Assembly: GCA_002340765.1 (NCBI GenBank)
Contig: DDMS01000052.1
Location: forward strand, 24,082-59,230
Source of the DNA: Flavobacteriaceae bacterium UBA2540
GTDB taxonomy: Bacteria > Bacteroidota > Bacteroidia > Flavobacteriales > Flavobacteriaceae
Direction: 5' to 3'
DNA length: 35,149 bases
Made by a program: the position numbers and the translations under genes. This document shows, one piece after another, positions 8,336 through 17,408 of the stretch. Under the pieces are notes generated by a model. That model saw nothing but the letters and a program-made list of their open reading frames with translations. It searched no databases and was not told the origin of the DNA. The first letter of the stretch is position 1; each line of letters begins with the position of its first letter.

Positions 8336-9844
8336 TCAATCAAAAATAATATGCTGATAAGCACCAATATCAGGAGAATTGGTTCTGCTAACACCAAAAA
8401 TATCAAATGGAAAACTGCTTGAAATTGCTTTATTAATTCCCGCAGAATTTTCACCAATAATGAAATCTTCGTTCTGGGTATTTCTAAAATCAGCCAAACC
8501 ATTTAAGATGATATTTTTATAATTTGGATTGTTCGTAAAATTCATTTCTACGTTTCCAGAGAGTGAATTGTTAGAATCAATGAAAGAAATCATGCAATTA
8601 CGTATGTTATAATTGAACAAACTTCCTTCAACTTTATCTAATAAAAATTCGATATTATTATTACCATCAAAAATACAATTAGTAAAATTTGCGGCAATCA
8701 AATCTCTTATTTCAATAATTTCTTGCCCTGAAGAATTTTCATAAACGAAAAAATTATTTACCAAAACTGCTGGTAATTGACGAACTCCATTGTTCCAAAA
8801 ATTCGCAAAAGTACTGTGAGTGAAATTATAGGTCCCACCAATTGTGGCAGCCAAAGATGCTTGTCCTGCAGAACCAATAACTACATTATGAGCTTCAATA
8901 TTGGTTTCTCTTGCTAAAATCCCAAAATTTGAGTGATTGTAAATTTCGGTATTTGAGAGTTTTAAAGTTGGATTTATTCCAGAACCAAGACTATCAACTA
9001 GAATTCCAATCACGCCGTTTTTTATTTTTGCATGATGAATTTCGTTGTCTTTACTTCCTGCACGCATCCAAATGGTACCCCATTGTCCAGGAATTTTTCC
9101 AAAACTATTTTCCAATCTGTCTCCTTCAAAAATGACTTTTTCATTCAGATTTCCATTGACTTTCAGAGAGGCATTTTTATCAATAATCAATCCTGAATTA
9201 TTATGAAAATGAACTTTTGCGCCAGCATTTATGGTTAATGTTTTGTTTTTAGGAACAGCTGCATATCCATAAATTACTGTTGGTTTTGTATTAGAAAAAG
9301 TGAGTTCAGCATCAGTTAAAAACCTTCCTTTTATGGTTGTTGGTTGACCATCAATCGTTAAACTATCAATTTTCATTGAAATTGGCTCTCTTCCAGGAAA
9401 AATAAAATTGGCATCTTGCACTAAAGTCACCAAATCAACGTATTGTTGATTGTTTCCAGTATCAAATAAAATTCGATCAGTGTATAGTGGATTTGTTAGG
9501 TTATTTGCATCAATGGTGGTTTCAACAAAAACATAAATACTATCCTTTGCTAAAATATCAATATTAAAAAATTCTTTACCTGCAATTCCGTCGACATTCA
9601 ATCTGTAGTTTGATGAATTTCCGTTTTCTAGAGAAATTTTAGGAATTGTAATCGCTTTATTTCCTCTGTTATAGACTTTTATGTTGTAAGTTGCAGAACC
9701 AATATTGGTAAAAATTGTATCTAAAAAAACGGTGTCTTTTGAAAACTCTAAATTTCCAAAACTTGGAATTGTTGAAAAATCTTTTCTACAAGAACTAACT
9801 AAAATAAGTAATGAAAAAATTAAAAAAACTAAAAAGTTACGCAT
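8336..9844 (-). CDS. Right-handed beta-helix repeat lipoprotein
   Basis: A 502 aa exported lipoprotein: N-terminal leader ends in LVSSC with the lipidated cysteine at 19. About 20-160 is a beta-rich Ig-like segment (FSKDTVFLDTIFTNIGSATY, a phrase common in Bacteroidota outer-surface proteins). From about 190 to 450 there are short turns such as NAGAKVHFHNNSGLIIDKNA, KIKNGVIGILVD and NTEIYNHSNFGILAR, as expected for a parallel beta-helix. The end, SPDIGAYQH, is a frequent terminus of such proteins. No catalytic residues can be named; it may be a surface-structure or polysaccharide-binding protein. It follows the glutaminyl cyclase gene by 40 nt on the same strand. Confidence 0.75.
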   Translation of the reverse strand: MRNFLVFLIFSLLILVSSCRKDFSTIPSFGNLEFSKDTVFLDTIFTNIGSATYNIKVYNRGNKAITIPKISLENGNSSNYRLNVDGIAGKEFFNIDILAKDSIYVFVETTIDANNLTNPLYTDRILFDTGNNQQYVDLVTLVQDANFIFPGREPISMKIDSLTIDGQPTTIKGRFLTDAELTFSNTKPTVIYGYAAVPKNKTLTINAGAKVHFHNNSGLIIDKNASLKVNGNLNEKVIFEGDRLENSFGKIPGQWGTIWMRAGSKDNEIHHAKIKNGVIGILVDSLGSGINPTLKLSNTEIYNHSNFGILARETNIEAHNVVIGSAGQASLAATIGGTYNFTHSTFANFWNNGVRQLPAVLVNNFFVYENSSGQEIIEIRDLIAANFTNCIFDGNNNIEFLLDKVEGSLFNYNIRNCMISFIDSNNSLSGNVEMNFTNNPNYKNIILNGLADFRNTQNEDFIIGENSAGINKAISSSFPFDIFGVSRTNSPDIGAYQHIIFD

Positions 9845-9884
9845 ACTAAATTTTTTATAAAAATAGAACTTTTAAATGCGTGAA

Positions 9885-10928
9885 TTATTGTTTTTTAACC
9901 AATTCGATTTCAAAAAGTTTCGCCCAATTTTTTCCAGTGACAAAAATTCTATTATTTTCTTTGTCGAAAGCAATGCCATTTAAAACTTCGTCATTTGGAA
10001 CTAATTTTTGAGATTTTTCCATTTCTTTTTTCAAATCAGTCAAATCAGCAACTCCTAAAACCACACCAGTATTGATATCAATAAGAACAATTGCATTTTG
10101 CTGGTATTTATTTGCGTACAGTTTTTCGTCAATTAATTCCAATTCGTTAAGGTTGTCAAGGGCATATTTATTGGTATAAATCTGAATAAATCTTTTTTCT
10201 TTTTGAGTTTCAGGATCTAAAAACCAAACTTTATTGGTGCCATCAGATTTAATTAATTCAGTATCATTATGTGTAAAACCCCAACCTTCACCGCTATTAT
10301 TGTATTCAAATTCTTTTTCAAGTTCAAAAGTATCCAAATTATAAACAAACCCTTTTTTTGATTGCCATGTTAACCAAAATATTTTATCATTAAAAATGGT
10401 CATACCTTCACCAAAATATGCATTGTCCAAATCTATTTTTTGTAATACTTTTCCAGTGTTGATTTCCACTTTTCTTAGGCTAGATTGGCCTTTTCTCCCT
10501 GTTGTTTCATACAAAAAACCTTTGTGATATTCTAATCCTTGTGTATACGCTTTCGAATCATGAGGATACGAATTGATGATATTGAAAGTGTAAATTTCAG
10601 GAGCAACATCAGCCAAAACTTCAAATGAATTATTCTGTTTTTTTGTTTTTCCAAGATAAAAAATCAACGCTGAAATAACTTGTTTTCCAACGCCAATTTC
10701 TTTAGTATTTATTGAGAATTCACTTCCATTTGAAGGTATTTTTATTCCGTTTAATAGAAATTGAACACTGTCAATTGGTTTATTATTTTCTTCTTTTAAA
10801 ATTCCTGAAATTGATTTATTCAATGTGGTTTTTTTTGGAACTTCAAGCGTAAAATTATACTTGTCATCACAAGAAATGATAAAAAATAAAGATATAATTA
10901 GCGAGATAATTGAAAAATAGTTTTTCAT
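9885..10928 (-). CDS. Glutaminyl-peptide cyclotransferase (plant/bacterial type), lipoprotein
   Basis: A 347 aa lipoprotein (leader ends FIISC, Cys20) whose C-terminal 240 residues match the five-bladed beta-propeller glutaminyl cyclases of plants and bacteria, which convert N-terminal Gln to pyroglutamate. Visible family phrases are AYTQGLEYHKGFLYETTGRK, FGEGMTIFNDKIFWLTWQ, GEGWGFTHN, LIKSDGTNKVWFLDP and LNELELIDEKLYANKY. Residues 25-110 form an extra N-terminal Ig-like region not needed for catalysis. It precedes the beta-helix lipoprotein and is likely cotranscribed with it. The family is clear; native targets are unknown, though exported proteins with N-terminal Gln are the natural guess. 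Confidence 0.88.
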   Translation of the reverse strand: MKNYFSIISLIISLFFIISCDDKYNFTLEVPKKTTLNKSISGILKEENNKPIDSVQFLLNGIKIPSNGSEFSINTKEIGVGKQVISALIFYLGKTKKQNNSFEVLADVAPEIYTFNIINSYPHDSKAYTQGLEYHKGFLYETTGRKGQSSLRKVEINTGKVLQKIDLDNAYFGEGMTIFNDKIFWLTWQSKKGFVYNLDTFELEKEFEYNNSGEGWGFTHNDTELIKSDGTNKVWFLDPETQKEKRFIQIYTNKYALDNLNELELIDEKLYANKYQQNAIVLIDINTGVVLGVADLTDLKKEMEKSQKLVPNDEVLNGIAFDKENNRIFVTGKNWAKLFEIELVKKQ

Positions 10929-11024
10929 TTTATTGATTTTGTCTTGATGAACATGAGTTTTTCTGAATAATTACTGATGTTTTTAGTAATTTTTTTATTA
11001 GTGCAAATAAATATAAATTATTTA

Positions 11025-11054
11025 TTTGTAAATTAAAAAAATAACTTAAATTTG
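11025..11054 (+). promoter_or_regulatory. Promoter of rpmE2
   Basis: TTTG (11025-11028) and TAAATTTG (11047-11054) with an 18-nt spacer match the Bacteroidota -33/-7 consensus. Transcription would begin near 11060, giving a leader of about 97 nt before the ribosomal protein gene. Confidence 0.7.
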
Positions 11055-11061
11055 CATCCTC

Positions 11062-11120
11062 AAAATAGTACTAATTAGCTATTTTAAAGATTATGTGTAA
11101 AACTTTACCAATTTTACACA
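11062..11120 (+). promoter_or_regulatory. Two-hairpin leader of the bL31 mRNA (candidate autoregulatory element)
   Basis: Within the predicted leader there are two perfect stems. Stem 1 is AAAATAG (11062-11068) with CTATTTT (11079-11085) around a 10-nt loop. Stem 2 is TGTGTAAAA (11094-11102) with TTTTACACA (11112-11120) around a 9-nt loop. Neither is followed by a T-run, so they do not look like terminators. Ribosomal-protein leaders often bind their own product; that role here is inference. Confidence 0.45.
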
Positions 11121-11156
11121 AGCAAACATAAGATTAAAGTATTAAATATTAAAGAA

Positions 11157-11408
11157 ATGAAGAAAGGAATTCACCCAGATAATTATAGATTGGTAGCTTT
11201 TAAAGATATGTCAAATGAAGATGTGTTTTTAACTCGTTCTACAGCTGACACAAAAGATAAGTTATTAGTTGACGGTGTTGAATATCCTTTAATAAAATTA
11301 GAGATTTCAAGAACTTCTCACCCATTTTATACAGGTAAGTCTAAATTAGTTGATACTGCAGGACGTATTGACAAGTTTAAAAACAAATACTCTAAATTCA
11401 GTAAATAA
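11157..11408 (+). CDS. rpmE2: 50S ribosomal protein bL31, type B
   Basis: An 83 aa ribosomal protein of the large-subunit central protuberance and inter-subunit bridge. It begins MKKGIHPDNYRLVAFKDMSN and contains EYPLIKLEISRTSHPFYTGK and GRIDKFKNKYSKF, the type B signature. The cysteines of the zinc-binding type A form are absent. It is a single-gene transcript with a recognisable promoter, a structured leader and a terminator. Absence of the zinc cysteines is the normal state in this subfamily. Confidence 0.97.
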   Translation: MKKGIHPDNYRLVAFKDMSNEDVFLTRSTADTKDKLLVDGVEYPLIKLEISRTSHPFYTGKSKLVDTAGRIDKFKNKYSKFSK

Positions 11409-11437
11409 TTTTTTACGAATTGAAAATATAGTAATAT

Positions 11438-11467
11438 GCCGCTTCTATTTGTAAGACGGCTTTTTTT
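11438..11467 (+). terminator. Terminator of rpmE2
   Basis: GCCG...CGGC ends (11438-11441 and 11457-11460) continue inward as CTT/AAG with one bulged A, closing a loop of about 8 nt. Seven T follow immediately (11461-11467). It sits 30 nt after the rpmE2 stop and before the convergent gcvP. Confidence 0.75.
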
Positions 11468-11488
11468 CATAAAAATTTTATTTATTTT

Positions 11489-14335
11489 TTACATATAATC
11501 CTCAATTGGGTTGCATGAACATATTAAATTTCGGTCTCCATAAGCATCATCAACTCTTCTAACTGAAGGCCAAAATTTATTTTCGGCAACATAATCCAAA
11601 GGAAAGGCTGCCTGTTTTCTTGAATATGGCAATGTCCAATTATCATTTGTTAACATTTCTTGGGTATGAGGTGCATTTTTCAAAGGATTATTTTCATCTT
11701 CTTTATTTGCAGTATCAATTTCTTTTCTGATGGAAATCATTGCATCACAAAAACGATCTAATTCTGTTAAACTTTCTGATTCTGTTGGTTCAATCATCAT
11801 AGTTCCAGCCACTGGAAACGAAACTGTTGGTGCGTGAAAACCATAATCCATCAAACGTTTCGCGATGTCAACCACTTCAATTCCGTTTTGTTTAAAATTT
11901 CTACAATCAATAATCATTTCGTGAGCAGCACGTCCTTTTTCACCTGTATAAAGTGTATCAAAGGAACCTTGCAAACGAGCTTTTATATAATTTGCATTTA
12001 AAATTGCATTTTCAGTAGCATTTGTGATCCCTTTAAAACCCAGCATTTTAATATATCCATAAGAAATCAAACAAGCCAGAGCAGAACCCCAAGGTGCTGC
12101 AGAAATTGATGTAATTGCTTGTTCACCTCCAGTCTCAATCATTGGATTTGTAGGTAAAAAAGGAACCAATTGAGGCGCAACACAAATTGGACCAACTCCA
12201 GGACCTCCACCTCCATGAGGAATCGCAAAGGTTTTATGTAAATTTAAATGACAAACGTCAGCACCAATTGTTGCAGGATTTGTCAATCCTACTTGTGCGT
12301 TCATATTTGCACCATCCATATATACTTGACCTCCATGATTATGAATAATTTGAGTAATCTCTTGAATTGCACTTTCAAAAACACCATGAGTTGAAGGATA
12401 CGTTACCATCAAAGCAGCCAAATTTTCAGAATGCTCAATAGCTTTTTCTTTTAAATCTTCAATATCAATATTTCCTTTTTCATCGGTTTTTGTTACCACC
12501 ACTTTCATCCCAGCCATCACAGCAGAAGCAGGATTTGTTCCATGAGCAGAAGAAGGAATAATACAGATGTTTCTGTGAGAATTTCCATTTGCTAAATGAT
12601 AAGCCCTGATAGTCATCAAACCAGCGAATTCTCCTTGTGCTCCTGAATTTGGCTGCAAAGAAGTTCCTGCAAATCCAGTAATAATATTTAATTGGTGTTC
12701 TAATTTTTTCAATACAATTTGATAACCTTCAGCTTGATTTAAAGGGACAAAAGGGTGAATATTTCCCCATTGCGAATTGCTTAAAGGTAACATTTCAGAA
12801 GCTGCATTTAATTTCATTGTGCAAGACCCTAGAGAAATCATTGAATGATTTAGAGCCAAATCTTTGCGTTCTAACTTCTTGATATAACGCATCATATCAA
12901 TTTCAGAATGATAAGTATTGAAAACTTTATTTTCTAAAAACGGCGTATTTCTTTGTAGATTTTCAGAAATTACATTAAAATCCTCTTTTAAATCCAAGTT
13001 AGCTGAACTTTGGTTGCCGTTTAATTGATCAAAAATAGCAAATAATTTTATTAAATCTTGTTGCGTAGTTGCTTCATTCAATGAAATCGAAATGAATTTA
13101 TCGTTAATGTAATTAAAATTTACCTCATGAGATTCAGCAATTGGTTTTAGTTTTAAACTATCAACTTCGACCATTAAAGTATCAAAATAAGAGGAATTTA
13201 ATTGGTTAAACCCTGATTTTTTGATATAATCAGCTAGCAATTTGGTTTTATTGTGAACGCTATTTGCAATATGTTGAATACCATCTTTTCCGTGAAATAC
13301 CCCAAACATTCCTGCCATTACAGCTAATAAAACTTGGGCAGTACAAATATTTGAAGTTGCTTTTTCACGTTTAATGTGTTGCTCACGAGTTTGTAAAGCC
13401 ATTCTCAAAGCACGATTTCCATCTCTATCTTTGGTCACGCCTATAATTCTTCCAGGAATACTTCTTTTGTAAGCGTCTTTTGTTGCAAAAAAAGCGGCAT
13501 GAGGCCCTCCATATCCTAAAGGAATTCCAAAGCGCTGCGAAGTTCCAACAACAACATCAACCCCAAATTCACCTGGCGCTTTTAATTTTACCAATGCCAA
13601 AATATCAGCTGCAACAGCAACTTTGATGTTGTTTGCATTTGCTTTTGCAACAAAACCTGTGTAGTCAAAAACTTGTCCGTGTTTTGCAGGATATTGTAAA
13701 ATTGCTCCAAAAAATTCCTTTGAAAAATCAAAATTTTCATGATTACCAACTACCAATTCAATGCCAATTGGCGCAGAACGTGTAAATAAAATAGACAATG
13801 TTTGAGGTAAAATTTCTTCAGAAACAAAAAACTTTGAGGCATCAATTTTCTTTTTATCACGATCTCTCACATCAAACAGCAAAGCCATTGCTTCTGCAGC
13901 AGCTGTACCTTCGTCCAATAAAGAAGCGTTTGCCAATTCCATACCTGTTAAATCACAAATCATGGTTTGATAATTCAATAAAGCTTCCAATCTTCCTTGT
14001 GCAATTTCTGCTTGATAAGGCGTGTAAGCTGTGTACCATCCTGGATTTTCAAAAATATTTCTTTGAATAACACTTGGCACAATTGATTCATGATACCCCA
14101 AACCAATATAACTTTTAAAAACTTTATTTTTTTCTGAAAGTTCTTTAATATGAGCCAAATACTCATATTCGCTCATGGCTGGTTCCAAATCTAAATCGTT
14201 TTTTAAACGAATATTTTCAGGAACAGTTTCATTGATTAACTGCTCTAAACTATTAACTTTAATGGCTGACAACATGATGTCTTGTTCCTTTTTATTAGGT
14301 CCAATATGTCTAAATTGAAACGAATTTGTATTCAT
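11489..14335 (-). CDS. gcvP: Glycine dehydrogenase (decarboxylating), P-protein
   Basis: PLP-dependent P-protein of the glycine cleavage system, which decarboxylates glycine and passes the aminomethyl group to lipoylated H-protein. At 948 aa it is the full-length fused form (both halves in one chain, as in E. coli). The N-half carries FRHIGPN (8-14), YTAYTPYQAEIAQGRLEALL and QTREQHIKREKATSNICTAQ. The C-half holds the PLP-binding lysine at about 701 in HLNLHKTFAIPHGGGGPG, followed by LISYGYIKMLG. The H and T protein genes are not adjacent. No glycine-riboswitch-like structure is evident in its 150-nt upstream region, which carries a -7 box at 14416-14423. Confidence 0.97.
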   Translation of the reverse strand: MNTNSFQFRHIGPNKKEQDIMLSAIKVNSLEQLINETVPENIRLKNDLDLEPAMSEYEYLAHIKELSEKNKVFKSYIGLGYHESIVPSVIQRNIFENPGWYTAYTPYQAEIAQGRLEALLNYQTMICDLTGMELANASLLDEGTAAAEAMALLFDVRDRDKKKIDASKFFVSEEILPQTLSILFTRSAPIGIELVVGNHENFDFSKEFFGAILQYPAKHGQVFDYTGFVAKANANNIKVAVAADILALVKLKAPGEFGVDVVVGTSQRFGIPLGYGGPHAAFFATKDAYKRSIPGRIIGVTKDRDGNRALRMALQTREQHIKREKATSNICTAQVLLAVMAGMFGVFHGKDGIQHIANSVHNKTKLLADYIKKSGFNQLNSSYFDTLMVEVDSLKLKPIAESHEVNFNYINDKFISISLNEATTQQDLIKLFAIFDQLNGNQSSANLDLKEDFNVISENLQRNTPFLENKVFNTYHSEIDMMRYIKKLERKDLALNHSMISLGSCTMKLNAASEMLPLSNSQWGNIHPFVPLNQAEGYQIVLKKLEHQLNIITGFAGTSLQPNSGAQGEFAGLMTIRAYHLANGNSHRNICIIPSSAHGTNPASAVMAGMKVVVTKTDEKGNIDIEDLKEKAIEHSENLAALMVTYPSTHGVFESAIQEITQIIHNHGGQVYMDGANMNAQVGLTNPATIGADVCHLNLHKTFAIPHGGGGPGVGPICVAPQLVPFLPTNPMIETGGEQAITSISAAPWGSALACLISYGYIKMLGFKGITNATENAILNANYIKARLQGSFDTLYTGEKGRAAHEMIIDCRNFKQNGIEVVDIAKRLMDYGFHAPTVSFPVAGTMMIEPTESESLTELDRFCDAMISIRKEIDTANKEDENNPLKNAPHTQEMLTNDNWTLPYSRKQAAFPLDYVAENKFWPSVRRVDDAYGDRNLICSCNPIEDYM

Positions 14336-14415
14336 TAGCGTAAGTTAGGATGTCTTTAATTTCAATCGATTTAGGTTTTTTTAAACTTTCGATTTTATAT
14401 ATTTTTTTTACAATG

Positions 14416-14423
14416 CAAAAGTA
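14416..14423 (-). promoter_or_regulatory. Putative -7 element of gcvP
   Basis: On the minus strand TACTTTTG fits TAnnTTTG and lies about 80 nt upstream of the gcvP start. A matching -33 box was not found at the usual distance. Confidence 0.35.
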
Positions 14424-14486
14424 ATGATTTAGAAAGTTTATTTTTTGTTAGAATATTCCCAAAATAAAATAATTATCAACTGTTTT

Positions 14487-14516
14487 TTTGGGTTATGAAC
14501 AGAAATACTATTTTTG
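14487..14516 (+). promoter_or_regulatory. Promoter of the UbiA-like gene, almost abutting the start codon
   Basis: TTTG (14487-14490) and TATTTTTG (14509-14516), 18-nt spacer, match the Bacteroidota consensus well. The ATG at 14521 is only 4 nt after the -7 box, so transcription would begin at or next to the start codon and the message would be nearly leaderless. This argues against the earlier in-frame ATG at 14488, which lies inside the -33 box. Confidence 0.5.
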
Positions 14517-14520
14517 TCAA

Positions 14521-15342
14521 ATGAATGTTTTTAATAAAATTATTGATTTTTACATCAATGCTAGTATTCACGTCGCTTTTGCTGCATATGCTTTTCTGAG
14601 GATTACTGAAATATATCTTGATTTATCTTATCAAAAAAATTTAGATTATTTTATCTTTTTTGGAACTATTACAGGGTATAATTTTGTCAAATATGCTGGG
14701 GTTGCAAAGTTGCATCATAGAAGTCTGACACGAGATTTAAAAATCATTCAAATTTTCTCATTTTTTTGTTTTTTAGCAATGTGTTTTTATGCTTTTTCAC
14801 TTCCCATAAACACAATTTTGTTAGCTTCTCCATTTACGATTTTAACCATATTATATGCTGTTCCTTTTTTAAGTGGATTTGAAAAAAATCTTCGCAATAT
14901 TGGGTATTTAAAAATAATCATTGTTGCATTGGTTTGGGCTGCATTTTCGGTAATTATTCCTGTTTTTGAAGCCACAAAAAGCTTTTCATATGAAGCTATT
15001 TTATTGTTTATTCAACGTTTTTTTTTAGTTATTGTTCTCATTTTGCCTTTCGAAATCAGAGATTTACAATTTGATGCAATTTCACTTCAAACCATTCCAA
15101 GAAAAATTGGCATTCCAAAAACAAAACGATTAGGATTGATTTTAATGCTTTTCTCTTTATTGATTTCATATGCACTTTCTGTTAATTTCGAGACAAAAAA
15201 TGCGTTTATGATATTCTTTTTTTTAGTGATTGTATTGCTGATGAGAGCAAAAGTGAATCAATTAAAATATTATAGTACTTTTTGGGTAGAAGCGTTACCC
15301 ATCATTTGGTGGCTACTTCTTTTAGGATTTCATAATTTTTAG
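14521..15342 (+). CDS. UbiA-like polytopic membrane protein
   Basis: A 273 aa protein with about eight hydrophobic helices. The best clue to identity is the C-terminal half: EIRDLQFDA (about 179-187) followed by TIPRKIGIPKTKRLG, which resembles the second aspartate-rich motif and following helix of UbiA-superfamily prenyltransferases (DxxxD, then T-x-P-x-x-x-G). The first motif, normally NDxxDxxxD, is here GYNFVKYAG (about 52-60) and lacks the aspartates. So it belongs near UbiA but may not be a normal prenyltransferase. Single gene between gcvP (divergent) and serA. Start chosen as the inner ATG because an apparent promoter overlaps the outer one. Confidence 0.6.
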   Translation: MNVFNKIIDFYINASIHVAFAAYAFLRITEIYLDLSYQKNLDYFIFFGTITGYNFVKYAGVAKLHHRSLTRDLKIIQIFSFFCFLAMCFYAFSLPINTILLASPFTILTILYAVPFLSGFEKNLRNIGYLKIIIVALVWAAFSVIIPVFEATKSFSYEAILLFIQRFFLVIVLILPFEIRDLQFDAISLQTIPRKIGIPKTKRLGLILMLFSLLISYALSVNFETKNAFMIFFFLVIVLLMRAKVNQLKYYSTFWVEALPIIWWLLLLGFHNF

Positions 15343-15480
15343 TGATTAAAGATTGATATTTTGTCAACTTTTATGCTAAAATGAGTAAAAAAAATTGATT
15401 TCATAAAACTCATCAGAAGTAATCGTATTAATTTCGAAATTTGTAAATTTACTGACTGAAATTAAGGATTTCATTATACA

Positions 15481-17373
15481 ATGATGACCACCAAAAGAAA
15501 TTATGTTTTTGATTTTGATAGCACATTAACTCGCGTTGAAGCTTTGGATGTTTTAGCAGAAATTACCCTTAAAAATAATCCTGAAAAAGTTGCGATCATT
15601 CAACAAATTATTGATATTACAAATCTTGGAATTGATGGAGAAATTTCTTTTACAGAATCTTTACGAAGAAGAATCAATTTATTGAATGCTCACAAAGAGG
15701 ATTTAAGCGAATTAATCAAACAATTGAGAAAGCAAGTTTCATCATCAATTGAGAGAAATAAAGAGTTTTTCCAAGAATTTAAAGATGATATTTATGTAAT
15801 TTCTTGTGGATTCAAGGAATTTATTGATCCAATTGTAGCAGAATATAATATTCCTTCTAATCGTGTTTTTGCAAATACTTTTGAGTTTGACGAAGTTGGA
15901 AAAATCGTTGGTTTTGATTCCAAAAACGTACTTTCACATCACAATGGAAAAATTGAATGTTTGAGAAACATTCAATTAGAAGGAGAAATTCAAGTAATTG
16001 GTGATGGTTACAGCGATTATGTAACTCGTGAAGCAGGAGTTGCAGACAAGTTTTTTGCTTATACTGAAAATATTTCAAGAAAAAAAACGACTGAAAAAGC
16101 TGATCATATTGCCCAAAATTTTGACGAATTTTTATACATAAACAAATTGCCAAGAAATATCTCATACCCAAAAAACAGGATTAAAATTTTATTATTAGAA
16201 AACGTTCATCCTGATGCGTTTAAAAAGTTATCAACTGACGGATTTTCTGTAGAATCTATTTCAAAAAGTTTATCCGAAGAAGAATTGATCGAAAAAATCA
16301 AAGATGTTCACGTTTTAGGAATTCGTTCCAAAACTAATGTCACTAAAAAAGTGATTGAAGCAGCAGACAAATTAATGGTGGTAAGTGCGTTCTGTATTGG
16401 AACTCAACAAATTGATTTAGAAGCATGTAAAGAAAATGGCGTCGTTGTTTTTAATGCTCCATATAGCAATACACGTTCTGTAGTTGAATTGGCAATTGGC
16501 GAAATTATTATGTTAATGCGTTCTGTTTTTCAACGAAGTACAGAAATTCACAATGGTTTTTGGAACAAAACTGCGGATGGTTCAAGAGAAGTCCGTGGAA
16601 AAAAATTAGGAATTGTTGGTTACGGAAACATAGGGAAACAATTGTCTGTTTTAGCAGAAGCACTTGGAATGGACGTTTATTATTATGACATTGAAGATAA
16701 ATTATCCATTGGTAATGCTACAAAAATGTATTCTCTAAAAGATTTATTGGCAATTGTAGACGTGGTTACTTTACATGTTGACGACAATCCGTCAAATTAT
16801 AATTTTTTCGGAAAAGAAGAGTTTGAACAAATGAAAGATGGTTCTCATTTAATCAATTTGGCTCGTGGTTTTGTTGTAGATATTGAAGCTTTGACTGATG
16901 CTTTAAAAAGGGGAAAATTAGCTGGTGCTGCTGTGGATGTATATCCAATCGAACCTTCAAAAAATGGAGATTTTACTTCGGAATTAAAAGGTTTGCCAAA
17001 CGTAATTTTAACGCCACATGTTGGAGGAAGTACTGAAGAAGCTCAGAAAGATATTGCTGATTTTGTACCAAATAAAATAATGGCATATATCAATAATGGA
17101 AATACAGTTGATGCGGTAAATTTCCCAAATATTCGTTTGCCAAGACAAGTAAATGCCCACCGTTTTTTACATATTCATAAAAATGTCCCTGGTGTAATGG
17201 CAAAAATCAATAAGATTTTGGCAAAATACGACTTGAATATCAGTGGTCAATATTTATCTACAGATCCAAAAGTGGGGTATGTAATTACTGATTTGGACAA
17301 AGAGTATAACAAAGAAGTGATTGAAAAATTACGAAATGTAGAGGGAACTATTAAGTTTCGAGTGTTGTATTAG
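15481..17373 (+). CDS. serA: Bifunctional phosphoserine phosphatase / D-3-phosphoglycerate dehydrogenase
   Basis: A 630 aa fusion for serine synthesis. Residues 7-200 are a HAD-IB phosphoserine phosphatase: DFDST (11-15; Asp11 nucleophile, Asp13 acid/base), conserved Glu20, Arg in LRRR (61-64), Ser108 in ISCGF, Lys157 and GDGYSD (174-179). Residues 234-550 are phosphoglycerate dehydrogenase: IRSKTNVT (281-288), NAD motif GIVGYGNIG (378-386), NLARG (459-463) and catalytic His513 in TPHVGGST. Residues 558-630 form an ACT domain, the usual serine feedback site. The chain thus holds steps 1 and 3 of the phosphorylated pathway; the aminotransferase SerC is not here. All expected catalytic residues of both halves are visible. 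Two in-frame ATGs open the gene; either may be used. Confidence 0.93.
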   Translation: MMTTKRNYVFDFDSTLTRVEALDVLAEITLKNNPEKVAIIQQIIDITNLGIDGEISFTESLRRRINLLNAHKEDLSELIKQLRKQVSSSIERNKEFFQEFKDDIYVISCGFKEFIDPIVAEYNIPSNRVFANTFEFDEVGKIVGFDSKNVLSHHNGKIECLRNIQLEGEIQVIGDGYSDYVTREAGVADKFFAYTENISRKKTTEKADHIAQNFDEFLYINKLPRNISYPKNRIKILLLENVHPDAFKKLSTDGFSVESISKSLSEEELIEKIKDVHVLGIRSKTNVTKKVIEAADKLMVVSAFCIGTQQIDLEACKENGVVVFNAPYSNTRSVVELAIGEIIMLMRSVFQRSTEIHNGFWNKTADGSREVRGKKLGIVGYGNIGKQLSVLAEALGMDVYYYDIEDKLSIGNATKMYSLKDLLAIVDVVTLHVDDNPSNYNFFGKEEFEQMKDGSHLINLARGFVVDIEALTDALKRGKLAGAAVDVYPIEPSKNGDFTSELKGLPNVILTPHVGGSTEEAQKDIADFVPNKIMAYINNGNTVDAVNFPNIRLPRQVNAHRFLHIHKNVPGVMAKINKILAKYDLNISGQYLSTDPKVGYVITDLDKEYNKEVIEKLRNVEGTIKFRVLY

Positions 17374-17408
17374 ACATATGTCAAATCCTAAAGAACTTGA
17401 CAAAAAAG

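Noticed and set aside
10969..10991. AATTACT/AGTAATT hairpin followed by T-run, like a plus-strand terminator
   Set aside because: It lies between divergent genes, upstream of both, so there is no plus-strand transcript for it to end; the stem is all but one pair weak.
12181..12240. C/T-rich CCTCC-like words inside gcvP as another repeat arm
   Set aside because: They encode the conserved Gly-rich PLP loop of the P-protein and lack the palindrome.
14336..14486. Glycine riboswitch upstream of gcvP
   Set aside because: The region is A/T-rich with no aptamer-like G-rich paired elements; only a -7 promoter box is visible.
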